A stretch of DNA of 64,000 bases, from positions 310,001-374,000 of the forward strand of contig NZ_SMTL01000001.1 of assembly GCF_004358025.1 (NCBI RefSeq). The letters are read 5' to 3'. Source of the DNA: Rhizobium deserti. GTDB lineage: Bacteria; Pseudomonadota; Alphaproteobacteria; Rhizobiales; Rhizobiaceae. The notes below the pieces were generated by a model. It had not been told where the DNA came from, made no database searches, and saw only the letters and a program-made list of their open reading frames with translations. The position numbers and the translations under genes are program-made. Below, piece after piece: positions 40,095-48,383 of this stretch (position 1 is the first letter of the stretch; each line of letters starts with the position of its first letter).

Positions 40095-40102
40095 TCCGGG
40101 CG

Positions 40103-40447
40103 TCAGTCGAGAGCGGCAGTGACGATGAACTCGACCTTGTATTTGGGCGCAGCGAGCTTCGCTTCGCTGGTCGCACGTGCCGGCGGATTGGCCGGATCGA
40201 TCCACGCTTCCCAGACTGCGTTCATCTCTGCGAAATAAGCGATGTCCGACAAATAGATGATGGTCTGCAGGACCTTGGATTTGTCGGTTCCGGCGGCCGC
40301 CAGCAAGCTGTCTACCTCGGCAAGCGCCGACTTGCACTGATCGGTAACGCTTTCGCCGTCACCGACCTGGCCAGCCAGATAAACCGTATTGCCGTGCACG
40401 ACAGCGCCGCTCATGCGGGCGCCCGGCTCGATGCGCTTGATAGTCAT
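40103..40447 (-). CDS. RidA-family (YjgF/YER057c/UK114) protein
   Basis: RidA proteins hydrolyse reactive imine and enamine intermediates made by PLP enzymes. This one has 114 residues. The conserved Arg of the active site is Arg91 in NPPARAT, and the N-terminal GARMSGAVVHGNTVYLAGQVG stretch is typical. It lies 56 bp after the DUF442 gene. It may belong to a non-canonical RidA subgroup, so imine specificity is unknown. Confidence 0.9.
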   Translation of the reverse strand: MTIKRIEPGARMSGAVVHGNTVYLAGQVGDGESVTDQCKSALAEVDSLLAAAGTDKSKVLQTIIYLSDIAYFAEMNAVWEAWIDPANPPARATSEAKLAAPKYKVEFIVTAALD

Positions 40448-40503
40448 TGAATGCTCCTGATGTGATTGCAGATAGGATGCGCGAAGCTCGCGATGAAAGG
40501 GGA

Positions 40504-40842
40504 TCAGCCGCGAATGTGCTGGCTCTTCTCGTAGATGGCAGTCGAGCGGGCGCCGGAGCGGCAGAAGCCGAGCATCGGTCGAGGAAGCTCGTCGAGCGCG
40601 TCGACCATGGAATTGACGCCTTCGGCATCGACGCCCATGCGGCCGACCGGAATATGACGGATCTCGAGGCCGAGTTCACCGGCCCGTGCGGCAATCTCTG
40701 CATAGTGGGGCTGACCAGCCTCCTCGTCATCGGGACGATGGCAGACGATGGACTTGAAACCCATGGCCTTGATCTCGTCGATATCTCCTGTGGTGATCTG
40801 GCCAGTGACGGAATACTCGTCGTTGATCGGGCGGATATCCAT
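40504..40842 (-). CDS. DUF442 / TIGR01244-family phosphatase-like protein
   Basis: The 112-residue protein has a dual-specificity-phosphatase-like fold: SIVCHRPDDEEAG early, and a P-loop-like CRSGARS with Cys94 and Arg99 (C-x4-R rather than the usual C-x5-R). The same domain is found at the N-terminus of Blh (beta-lactamase hydrolase-like) sulfide-oxidising proteins. Here it stands alone. Activity may be phosphatase or sulfurtransferase and is unproven. Confidence 0.75.
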   Translation of the reverse strand: MDIRPINDEYSVTGQITTGDIDEIKAMGFKSIVCHRPDDEEAGQPHYAEIAARAGELGLEIRHIPVGRMGVDAEGVNSMVDALDELPRPMLGFCRSGARSTAIYEKSQHIRG

Positions 40843-40919
40843 GGCTTAACCTCCGTGCTGCTTGAGGCGACAGCATTACGACGCAGCCCCACGGGCGTCA
40901 ATCGCGCAGTCGACAAGCC

Positions 40920-41759
40920 TTAAGCAAAGTGAAACTTCAAAGCATATTCAATGCTCTCGCCCGGCTTCAGCATGACTAGTTCCCCCTGCCGGGCAAGTTC
41001 TTCACGACTGGCCAGACGGTGCGAAACCGGCTCGATGCCGAGCACATGTGCCGGCGCCTTTTGGTTCCGCCAGACCTGCAGGTGCGGCAAGGTATCGGTC
41101 TTGAACTTGACCTTGAGCGTCAGTCCGCCAATCGCTGCGATCGGCCCCAGACAAAGCTCTGCCCATTGTTCACCATCCTGGCGCGCGGGCACGCAGAAGA
41201 CGCTGCCGGGATCCGGTCCGAAACTCCACGGCAAGACGCCGTCCTCCAGCATCTGGCCTGAGAGCCGTACATGCTCATCGAACAGCCATGCCCCAATGTT
41301 CATATGATACATATGGACCGGCGCGAATGCTTTTGTGCCGGTGTTGGTCACTTTGTCGAGAAGGCATACCTCCCCTGTCATGCCGTCGATGCGCCAGTGC
41401 CGATCAAGCTGCGCGGGCTCGCCTGTCGCCATGGTCACGTCCACCTGTGCCCGACATTCCGCATCGCCGCCTTGGGCATCCCAGAACATGATCTTGGCCG
41501 GATGGGCAGAGAACGAACCATGTAGCGGGTATGTCTTGCCCTCGGCTGCCCCGGCAATCGGCTCGGGGTGGCGAATATGGTCGGGCCCGCAGGTGAAAAG
41601 AAAACCTTCCAGCGAGTGATCGATACGGGAATCGCCATCGTCGGGGATCGATCGGCCAGGCGATAAGTCAGTATCGCCAATAAAACATCCTTGGATGTCA
41701 AAGACTGAGCCTTCGTCGAGGAAGAGTTTTGGGCCGAGACCTGTTGAAAATGCCTTCAT
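40920..41759 (-). CDS. aldose 1-epimerase-like protein (DUF4432)
   Basis: The ATG at 41759 has GAGG eight bases upstream and gives 279 residues. The galactose-mutarotase-like fold is suggested by the repeated beta-rich stretches, CGPDHIRHPEP, the PVHMYHMNIGAWLFDEH region and a final catalytic-type ALKFHFA tail. DUF4432 proteins are assigned to this superfamily with unknown sugar. A GTG at 41774 is an alternative start. It runs in the same direction as the DUF442 gene, 77 bp away. Confidence 0.75.
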   Translation of the reverse strand: MKAFSTGLGPKLFLDEGSVFDIQGCFIGDTDLSPGRSIPDDGDSRIDHSLEGFLFTCGPDHIRHPEPIAGAAEGKTYPLHGSFSAHPAKIMFWDAQGGDAECRAQVDVTMATGEPAQLDRHWRIDGMTGEVCLLDKVTNTGTKAFAPVHMYHMNIGAWLFDEHVRLSGQMLEDGVLPWSFGPDPGSVFCVPARQDGEQWAELCLGPIAAIGGLTLKVKFKTDTLPHLQVWRNQKAPAHVLGIEPVSHRLASREELARQGELVMLKPGESIEYALKFHFA

Positions 41760-41951
41760 GATGGTCCTCTTCACGCTTTGATCCGAGCGTCCTTCTATTC
41801 CTAAGCAGAATTTAACGTTCCATTCACGACGAATTCACCTTTTCCACACTACCGTCAAATTTACCTTGTCTGTGGCTACAAGCCCATGGGTGGGAACCAA
41901 AAACGGTGATTCCCAATTACGTGGGAACGCAATCATAAATTCGGTGACATC

Positions 41952-43397
41952 GTGAAGCGCCTTTTTCTCGCAAGTATCAGCCTTCTGGTTTTGACAGCGG
42001 CCCAGGGCGCCCCCCCGGCGGAGGCGCAGACCCGCTATTACCAGTCCCAAGCCAATGTGGTGCTTGTGGCCCCCGATGGCGCCATCCTCGATTACACGCC
42101 TGACCAGGGTGATGTCATCATCAGCCGCGACGGAATGGGCCGGCGGGTCTATCTAGACCGGCGCGGTAACATTGTTGCGACCGAGGTCCGCCAGGAAACA
42201 TCCCGCCGCGCACGCAGCGAGGAATATCCTCCGGCTCCGCGCGGCTATCGCAACTCGGGAGGTTCGGCCGGTTATGAGCCGGGCTACGGGAATTCTCTGG
42301 ACGGCGGCTTTGACGAGGACGGTTCCGAAGAGGCTGCGGGCGGCTACCGCGACTACCGGCAGTACCGGCCGGGCGAGCCTGGCGCCGTCACCGGTGGTAT
42401 TCCCGGCGAGGGTTCGGTCAGCCGCCTGCCGCTCGACGACCAGGCGCTTCCCGGGGTGGATGCGGGCTATCCGCAGGAAGCCTCCATCGAACCCGATCAG
42501 GCGCCAGTGCAGGATTTGCAACCTCAGAAGCCGATCATCACGGTAACCAAGAAGCCGCAGGCCGAGATCGCCGCGCTGCAGGTTTTCCTAGATCGTGAGG
42601 GTATTTCTCCAGGCGTCATCGACGGGCACCTCGGCGACAACGTCAACAAGGCGATTGCCGCCTGGCAGGAGATGACGGGGGAGACTCTCGACCCCAACAA
42701 TTCCGAAGACATCATGCAACGCCTCACGTATTCCGGCGGTCTGCCCATTGTCGACTATACCATCAGCGCAGCGGATGCGGCCGGTCCCTATGTGGCCTCT
42801 ATTCCGGAAGATTATGCGCATAAGGCGCAGCTTCCGGCCATGTCCTATACGACGGTGACCGAAAAGCTCGCCGAGCAGTTCCACATGGATGAGGGCTATC
42901 TCAAGGCGCTGAATCCCAATGCCGATTTCAGCATTCCCGGGACGACCATCAAGGTGATCAATCCGGGTCAGCCGAAGGTTGGCCAGGTCACCCGCATCGT
43001 TGCCGACAAGTACAAGAAGCAGGTTTTCGCCTATGGTGCCGATGGGCGGCTCGTATCCGCCTATCCGGCCACGATCGGCTCGAGCGACACGCCATCGCCG
43101 AGCGGCAACCATACCGTTGACCGGATCGCGCTCGACCCGGGCTATACCTACAACCCGAAAATCAACTTCACCCAGGGCAATAACACCCAGATCCTGCAGA
43201 TTCCGCCAGGGCCGAATGGCCCGGTCGGCACCGTATGGATCGCGCTTTCCAAGCCCACGTACGGTATTCACGGCACGCCAGAGCCGTCGAAGATCGGCAA
43301 GACCAACAGCCATGGCTGCGTTCGCCTGACCAACTGGGATGCCACCGAGCTTGCCAAGATGGTGAAGCCTGGCACCACTGTTGAATTTCTGGACTAG
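41952..43397 (+). CDS. L,D-transpeptidase (YkuD domain) with peptidoglycan-binding domain
   Basis: L,D-transpeptidases make 3-3 crosslinks or attach proteins to peptidoglycan. The 481-residue protein starts with GTG, has a signal peptide (cleavage near AEA), a long linker rich in Gly/Tyr/Arg, a peptidoglycan_binding_1 repeat (about 197-260), a LysM-like segment near 285-320 and a C-terminal YkuD domain with HGTPEPSKIGKTNSHGCVRLTN, catalytic Cys456. A terminator follows 18 bp after the stop. Polar-growing Rhizobiales rely heavily on L,D-crosslinks, so this fits the lineage. Confidence 0.95.
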   Translation: MKRLFLASISLLVLTAAQGAPPAEAQTRYYQSQANVVLVAPDGAILDYTPDQGDVIISRDGMGRRVYLDRRGNIVATEVRQETSRRARSEEYPPAPRGYRNSGGSAGYEPGYGNSLDGGFDEDGSEEAAGGYRDYRQYRPGEPGAVTGGIPGEGSVSRLPLDDQALPGVDAGYPQEASIEPDQAPVQDLQPQKPIITVTKKPQAEIAALQVFLDREGISPGVIDGHLGDNVNKAIAAWQEMTGETLDPNNSEDIMQRLTYSGGLPIVDYTISAADAAGPYVASIPEDYAHKAQLPAMSYTTVTEKLAEQFHMDEGYLKALNPNADFSIPGTTIKVINPGQPKVGQVTRIVADKYKKQVFAYGADGRLVSAYPATIGSSDTPSPSGNHTVDRIALDPGYTYNPKINFTQGNNTQILQIPPGPNGPVGTVWIALSKPTYGIHGTPEPSKIGKTNSHGCVRLTNWDATELAKMVKPGTTVEFLD

Positions 43398-43415
43398 AAC
43401 CGGACAAGCTAGCAG

Positions 43416-43447
43416 CAAAAAGAGGCGCCTCGCGGCGCCTTTTTTGC
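43416..43447. terminator. bidirectional terminator between the L,D-transpeptidase and parA genes
   Basis: AGGCGCC (43423-43429) pairs with GGCGCCT (43434-43440) around TCGC, flanked by AAAAAG and a T6 run. It would work on both strands for the two convergent genes. Confidence 0.9.
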
Positions 43448-43458
43448 GTCTAGATATG

Positions 43459-44175
43459 TCAGGCAGCATTCCTACCAAAGCCGAAAATGCGCGGAGCGCC
43501 AGAGCGGATCACCTTCATCGGCATGAGGCGCATAACCTCAAGGGCGAAGGAGCCAGCATTTTCCTTGGCCTTGTCCACATTGCTCACCTTCTGCGGGTCG
43601 AGCGTATGAAGCGTGCCACCGGTCTCGAACAGTTCCTTGAACGCGATGCGTTCGCAGATCGGTGTTGTCAGGACATTGACGCCCCGTGCCGCCAGCAGTC
43701 CCTTGATCGCCACGAGCGCCTTGGTCGTGACCATGGAGGTGACGCGGGTGAGCACGACCGAATGAGCAATGCTCAGGTTGGCCTTTTCCTTGAGGAAGGA
43801 CAGGAGATCGAGGATCTGTGCCGCACCCTTGGCATCCATGGCCGAGCCCTGGACCGGGATCATCACGTGATCGGAAAGGCCGATCGCAGTCGTTACCAGC
43901 GCATCGCGCGCACCGGCGAGATCGATGATGAAATAATCCGTCTGAGCCTTCATCTCGCGCAGGTGACACTGCAGCGATGCAATCGAAACTTCGGACACGA
44001 CTTCGATATTGCGAACAGGACCGGATGCCTCCCGCCATTGGCTGATCCAGCGCTGGGGATCGGCGTCGATCACAGTGACCCGATAACCTTGATGGGCAAG
44101 TTCGGTCGCAAGCAGTAGAGCTGCCGTTGTCTTTCCGGCTCCGCCCTTGGCGTTAGCAAAGGATATTACAGGCAT
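43459..44175 (-). CDS. orphan ParA-family ATPase (VirC1-like)
   Basis: The 238-residue protein has a deviant Walker A loop KGGAGKTT (10-17) with both lysines, a Walker B-like YFIIDLAG (about 81-88) and ends near GFGRNAA. There is no N-terminal helix-turn-helix, no ParB partner and no parS-like repeat beside it, so it is probably not the chromosome segregation ParA. Related orphan ParAs position other cell components. It is a single gene convergent with the L,D-transpeptidase. Confidence 0.85.
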   Translation of the reverse strand: MPVISFANAKGGAGKTTAALLLATELAHQGYRVTVIDADPQRWISQWREASGPVRNIEVVSEVSIASLQCHLREMKAQTDYFIIDLAGARDALVTTAIGLSDHVMIPVQGSAMDAKGAAQILDLLSFLKEKANLSIAHSVVLTRVTSMVTTKALVAIKGLLAARGVNVLTTPICERIAFKELFETGGTLHTLDPQKVSNVDKAKENAGSFALEVMRLMPMKVIRSGAPRIFGFGRNAA

Positions 44176-44379
44176 TATCGTCCTCGAATGTCACTTGAGC
44201 TGCATTGCTCGCGAGGACACCGGAAGCATGGTGTCTTGCCTGCATCCTTTCCAAACATGGTTAACGAATTCTGAATTTAGGGACCGCTAATATCAATCAG
44301 TATTAATAACTGTGAGCGGAAAAGCGAGGAAAACCCGGTGGTTGGCATTCCGGGTTGCCCTAGTTTTAGCGTCTTATAC

Positions 44380-45525
44380 TCAGAAACAATCTAGGAAAAG
44401 CGCCTTGGTGTTCTCCATCGTCATTGTCACGGGGTTGCCGCCGCAGCTTGGATCCTCCATCGCCATGGCCGTCAGCTCATCGATTCGGTCCGGCTTTATG
44501 CCCATTGCACTTAGATTATCGGGAACACCGAGCTCGGAGCGTAGCGACAGGACGTAGTCGTAAAAGCCGTCGAAGCCGCCGGAAATGCCGAGATAGGCGG
44601 CGGCGCGGCCAATCTTGTCCTCGATCGCCGGACGATTGAAGCGCAGCACCGGCGGCATGACGACGGCATTCGTCATGCCGTGATGGGTGTTGTAGACGGC
44701 GCCGATCGGGTGGGACAAGGAGTGGATCGCACCCAGGCCCTTCTGGAATGCGACAGCCCCCATGGCCGCGGCGGCCATCATGTTCGTGCGCGCTTCAAGA
44801 TCTGCGCCGTCCTTGTAGGCACGCGGCAGGAACTCCTTGACGAGCCTCATCCCCTCCAGTGCAATACCCCCAGACATGGGATGATAAAACGGCGAAGAGT
44901 AGGCTTCCAGGCAATGGGCGAACGCGTCCATGCCGGTACCGGCAGTGATTGCCTTCGGCATGCCCATGGTCAGTTCCGGATCGCAGATCACGACGCCCGG
45001 CAAGAGCTTCGGGTGGAAGATGATCTTCTTCACATGGGTGACGGAATTGGTGAGCACCCCTGCCCGGCCGACTTCCGAACCAGTGCCGGCCGTCGTCGGC
45101 ACTGCCACGATCGGCGCGATCTTGGACGCGTCGGCGCGGGTCCACCAGTCGCCGATATCCTCGAAATCCCAGACCGGCCGCGTCTGGCCGGCCATGAAGG
45201 CGATCAGTTTGCCGAGATCCAGGCCAGATCCCCCGCCGAAGGCAACGACGCCGTCATGACCACCGTCGAGATAGGCTTTCACGCCGGCGTCGAGATTATT
45301 CTCGTTGGGATTGGGATCCACCTCGGCGAAAATGGCTCGGCCGAGACCCGCCTCGTCCAGCACGTCCAGCGCATGAGCAGTGATCGCCATCGATGCAAGT
45401 CCCCGGTCGGTGACCAGCAACGGCTTCTTCAGGCCCAGCGTCTTGCAGGCGTCCGCCAATTCCTTGATCCGGCCCCGGCCCAGCTTGACGGCGGTCGGGT
45501 AGCTCCAGTTCGCGACGATATTCAT
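44380..45525 (-). CDS. iron-containing alcohol dehydrogenase
   Basis: The start is the ATG at 45525, overlapping the aldehyde dehydrogenase stop by 4 bp; 381 residues. The NAD-binding motif is GGGSGLDLGK and the metal site residues lie in GMDAFAHCLEAY and in IHSLSHPIGAVYNTHHGMTNA. Such enzymes interconvert alcohol and aldehyde. Coupled to the aldehyde dehydrogenase, it could oxidise the alcohol end of a gamma-glutamylated amine to aldehyde. It is the last gene of the five-gene cluster. Confidence 0.93.
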   Translation of the reverse strand: MNIVANWSYPTAVKLGRGRIKELADACKTLGLKKPLLVTDRGLASMAITAHALDVLDEAGLGRAIFAEVDPNPNENNLDAGVKAYLDGGHDGVVAFGGGSGLDLGKLIAFMAGQTRPVWDFEDIGDWWTRADASKIAPIVAVPTTAGTGSEVGRAGVLTNSVTHVKKIIFHPKLLPGVVICDPELTMGMPKAITAGTGMDAFAHCLEAYSSPFYHPMSGGIALEGMRLVKEFLPRAYKDGADLEARTNMMAAAAMGAVAFQKGLGAIHSLSHPIGAVYNTHHGMTNAVVMPPVLRFNRPAIEDKIGRAAAYLGISGGFDGFYDYVLSLRSELGVPDNLSAMGIKPDRIDELTAMAMEDPSCGGNPVTMTMENTKALFLDCF

Positions 45526-46907
45526 TTCGTGACTTTCTTCAGATGGTAAGACTTCGGACGCGTCAGGTTGTGGAATCCGAGCAAAGATAGCGATCCGCCG
45601 CGCCCGGTCTGCTTGACGCCGGTCCAGACGAGTGCCGGATCGAGATAATCGGCGCGGTTCATGAAGACCGTGCCCGTCTCGATGTCCCGACCGATCCGCC
45701 CTGCCCGCTCCGGATCCTGCGTCCACAGCGAGGCAGTCAGGCCGTATTTGCTGTCGTTCATCAGGCTGATCGCTTCGTCGTCGCTGCGGACCTTCATGAT
45801 GCCGACAGCCGGACCGAAGGTTTCCTGCCGCATGATCTCCATGGAGTGATCGACATCGACCAGTACCTGCGGCGCAAGGTAAGCGCCACCATCGTCCGCC
45901 GGGAACAGCTTTGGATCGACCAAGGGTCTGGCACCCTGCGCAACCGCTTGGTTGATCTGCTCGCGCACCGTATCGGCAAAGCGCTTGTGCGCCATCGGAC
46001 CCAGCGTGGTTTCCGGGTCGAGCGGATTGCCGAGCTTGTAGTTCGACACCCAAGCGACCGACTTTTCGACGAAGGCGTCGTAAAGCGATTCGTGCACGTA
46101 GATGCGCTCAATGCCGCAGCAGCACTGGCCGGAATTGAACGTGGCGCCGTCCATCAGCGTATCGACCGCTGCATCCAGATCGGCGTCTTCCATGACATAG
46201 CCCGGATCCTTGCCGCCAAGCTCAAGGCCGATGCCGGTAAAGGTACCGGCTGCCGCGCGTTCGATCGCGCGGCCGCCCTCGACGGATCCGGTAAAGTTGA
46301 TGAAGTTGAAGAGCCCTTCGGCGATCAGCACGGCCGTGGTCGCGTGGTCGAGGAAGACGTTCTGGAACACATCCTGCGGGACACCGGCCTCCACAAACGC
46401 GCGCGCCATCCGCTCGCCTACCAGCAAGGTCTGGGCGGCATGTTTCAGCACCACTGTATTGCCGGCCATCAATGCCGGCGCGATCGTGTTGATCGCCGTC
46501 ATGTAAGGATAATTCCAGGGCGCGACGACAAATACGACGCCATGCGGTTCGCGCTCGATACGGCGCTCGAAGCTGGCGCTGTCTTCGATGTGGAGCGGCG
46601 CCAGAGCTTCGGCGGCGACCGACGCAACATAATTCGAACGCTCGTTGAAGCCGCGGAATTCGCCGCCGTAGCGCACCGGCCGGCCCATCATCCAGGCGAG
46701 CTCCGGCACCACCTCGTCAACCATTTCGTTAAGCCGCGCAACCCCTCTGAGGACAAGCTGGACGCGCTCCTCGAGCGGACGCCGCGCCCAGGCTTTCTGC
46801 GCCTGGCGGGCGCGGCCGATGGCTTCTTGGGCCTGCGCCGCCGACATGGCCGGGCGCTCAGCGTAAACCGAACCGTCAACCGGCGAGATGCATTGGATCA
46901 TGGTCAT
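45522..46907 (-). CDS. NAD(P)-dependent aldehyde dehydrogenase
   Basis: The 461-residue protein is a member of the ALDH superfamily: general base Glu229 in GLELGGKDPGYV, catalytic Cys263 in SGQCCC, and ETFGPAVGIMKV later. Aldehyde-to-acid oxidation is the expected reaction. The gene lies 37 bp after the glutamine-synthetase-like gene and overlaps the alcohol dehydrogenase by 4 bp. In pathways that protect an amine by gamma-glutamylation, such an ALDH acts on the gamma-glutamyl aldehyde; the fit here is by context. Confidence 0.93.
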   Translation of the reverse strand: MTMIQCISPVDGSVYAERPAMSAAQAQEAIGRARQAQKAWARRPLEERVQLVLRGVARLNEMVDEVVPELAWMMGRPVRYGGEFRGFNERSNYVASVAAEALAPLHIEDSASFERRIEREPHGVVFVVAPWNYPYMTAINTIAPALMAGNTVVLKHAAQTLLVGERMARAFVEAGVPQDVFQNVFLDHATTAVLIAEGLFNFINFTGSVEGGRAIERAAAGTFTGIGLELGGKDPGYVMEDADLDAAVDTLMDGATFNSGQCCCGIERIYVHESLYDAFVEKSVAWVSNYKLGNPLDPETTLGPMAHKRFADTVREQINQAVAQGARPLVDPKLFPADDGGAYLAPQVLVDVDHSMEIMRQETFGPAVGIMKVRSDDEAISLMNDSKYGLTASLWTQDPERAGRIGRDIETGTVFMNRADYLDPALVWTGVKQTGRGGSLSLLGFHNLTRPKSYHLKKVTK

Positions 46908-46944
46908 GATCGGTATTCCTGCTACTGATGCAATGGAGGAAGGT

Positions 46945-48315
46945 CTACACTCTCTCGAAACCGCGTGCCACTTCCCAATCGGTCACGCGCCGGTCGTATT
47001 CTTCCTGCTCCCACTGGGCGGCCCGGACATAATGATCGATCACATCCTCGCCAAAGGCAGCGCGCAACAGCTGTGAGCCGTCCAACAAGAGGGTCGCGTC
47101 GCGCAGCGTCTTCGGCACTTCGCTGATTCCTGCCTTCATATAGGCGTCACCGACGAAAGCGGGCTCGAGCTCCATCTTCTTCTCGATGCCATCGATACCG
47201 GCGGCGAGCAGTGCGGCCATGGCAAGATAAGGATTGAGGTCGGAGCCACCGACCCGGCATTCGACCCGAATACCCTTGGTGCCCTCGCCGCAGAGCCGGA
47301 AGCCAGCAGTCCGGTTGTCCTTCGACCAGACGCTCTTGGTCGGCGCGAAGGTTCCGGCGACGAAGCGCTTGTAGGAGTTGATATAAGGCGCAAGGAAATA
47401 GGTAATCTCGCTCGCATGGGCCAGAAGACCGGCCATGTAGTGCTTCATCGTTTGGGACATGCCGTGCTCGCCGCCCTTGTCGAAAAACAGAGGCGTCTTG
47501 CCGTCGGCGCTCCAAAGCGACTGATGGATATGCGAGGAGCTACCGGCCGAACGGTCGTTCCATTTGGCGAGGAAGGTAATTGCCTTGCCCTTGCCCCAGG
47601 CGATTTCCTTGGCGGCATTCTTGATGATCACGTGCCGGTCGGCCATGGTCAAGGCTTCCGCATAACGGACATTAATCTCTTCCTGCCCAGCCGAAGCCTC
47701 GCCCTTGGAATTTTCGACCGGAATGCCGGCGCCCTGCAGCCCGGTGCGGAGGGCCCGCATCACCTCCTCCTCCTTGGTGGTCTGGAAGATGTGGTAGTCC
47801 TCGTTATAGGCGCTGGCGAGCTTGAGGTTGCGGAAGCCGTTTTCGCGGGCGCTGTCATAGGTCTGGTCAAACAAGAAGAATTCGAGTTCTGTGGCCATGA
47901 AGGCCTTCATGCCCATGTCTTCCAGCCGCTTGACCTGCTTCTTCAGGATGGCGCGCGGCGAGTGCGGCACTTCCGCATGGGTATGGTGGTCGTAGACATC
48001 GCAAAGCACCAGCGCAGTGCCCTCAAGCCAGGGCAGCTTGCGCAGCGTCGTGAGATCCGGCTTCATCGTGTAATCGCCGTAGCCCTGCTCCCAGCTCGAC
48101 GACTTGTAGCCCGATACCGTCTCCATCTCGATATCGGTTGCAAGCAGGTAGTTGCAGCTATGGGTTTCCTCAAAGGCGCTCTCGACGAAATATTCTGCCT
48201 GGAACCGCTTGCCCATCAGCCGGCCCTGCATGTCCACCAAAGCGGCAATGACCGTGTCGATGCGTCCGGCGGAAACATCCTTCTTGAGTTCGTCGAATGA
48301 ATAATGAGGCGCCAT
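46945..48315 (-). CDS. glutamine synthetase family gamma-glutamyl amine ligase (PuuA/GlnA4-like)
   Basis: With the ATG at 48315 this has 456 residues and the GS fold: acidic metal ligands in ATELEFFLFD, then GEASAGQEEINVRYA, SGSSSHIHQSL-type AGSSSHIHQSLW, and the C-terminal RVECRVGGSDLNPYLA arginine/glutamate set. It lacks the adenylylation-loop tyrosine context and N-terminal details of GlnA and sits beside a transporter, so it is read as a gamma-glutamyl polyamine or amino-alcohol ligase. The substrate is inferred from neighbours. Confidence 0.88.
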   Translation of the reverse strand: MAPHYSFDELKKDVSAGRIDTVIAALVDMQGRLMGKRFQAEYFVESAFEETHSCNYLLATDIEMETVSGYKSSSWEQGYGDYTMKPDLTTLRKLPWLEGTALVLCDVYDHHTHAEVPHSPRAILKKQVKRLEDMGMKAFMATELEFFLFDQTYDSARENGFRNLKLASAYNEDYHIFQTTKEEEVMRALRTGLQGAGIPVENSKGEASAGQEEINVRYAEALTMADRHVIIKNAAKEIAWGKGKAITFLAKWNDRSAGSSSHIHQSLWSADGKTPLFFDKGGEHGMSQTMKHYMAGLLAHASEITYFLAPYINSYKRFVAGTFAPTKSVWSKDNRTAGFRLCGEGTKGIRVECRVGGSDLNPYLAMAALLAAGIDGIEKKMELEPAFVGDAYMKAGISEVPKTLRDATLLLDGSQLLRAAFGEDVIDHYVRAAQWEQEEYDRRVTDWEVARGFERV

Positions 48316-48343
48316 GATCGAATCCGCTTCTTGTTGATATGGA

Positions 48344-48375
48344 GAGCGCGGCCTGCTGTAAAGCAGGCCGCGCTC
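48344..48375 (-). terminator. intercistronic hairpin between permease and ligase genes
   Basis: A perfect 14-bp stem (GAGCGCGGCCTGCT and complement) with a 4-base loop, starting 8 bp after the permease stop. No T-run follows, so it may slow decay or partly terminate rather than fully stop transcription. Confidence 0.6.
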
Positions 48376-48383
48376 AATGATCG

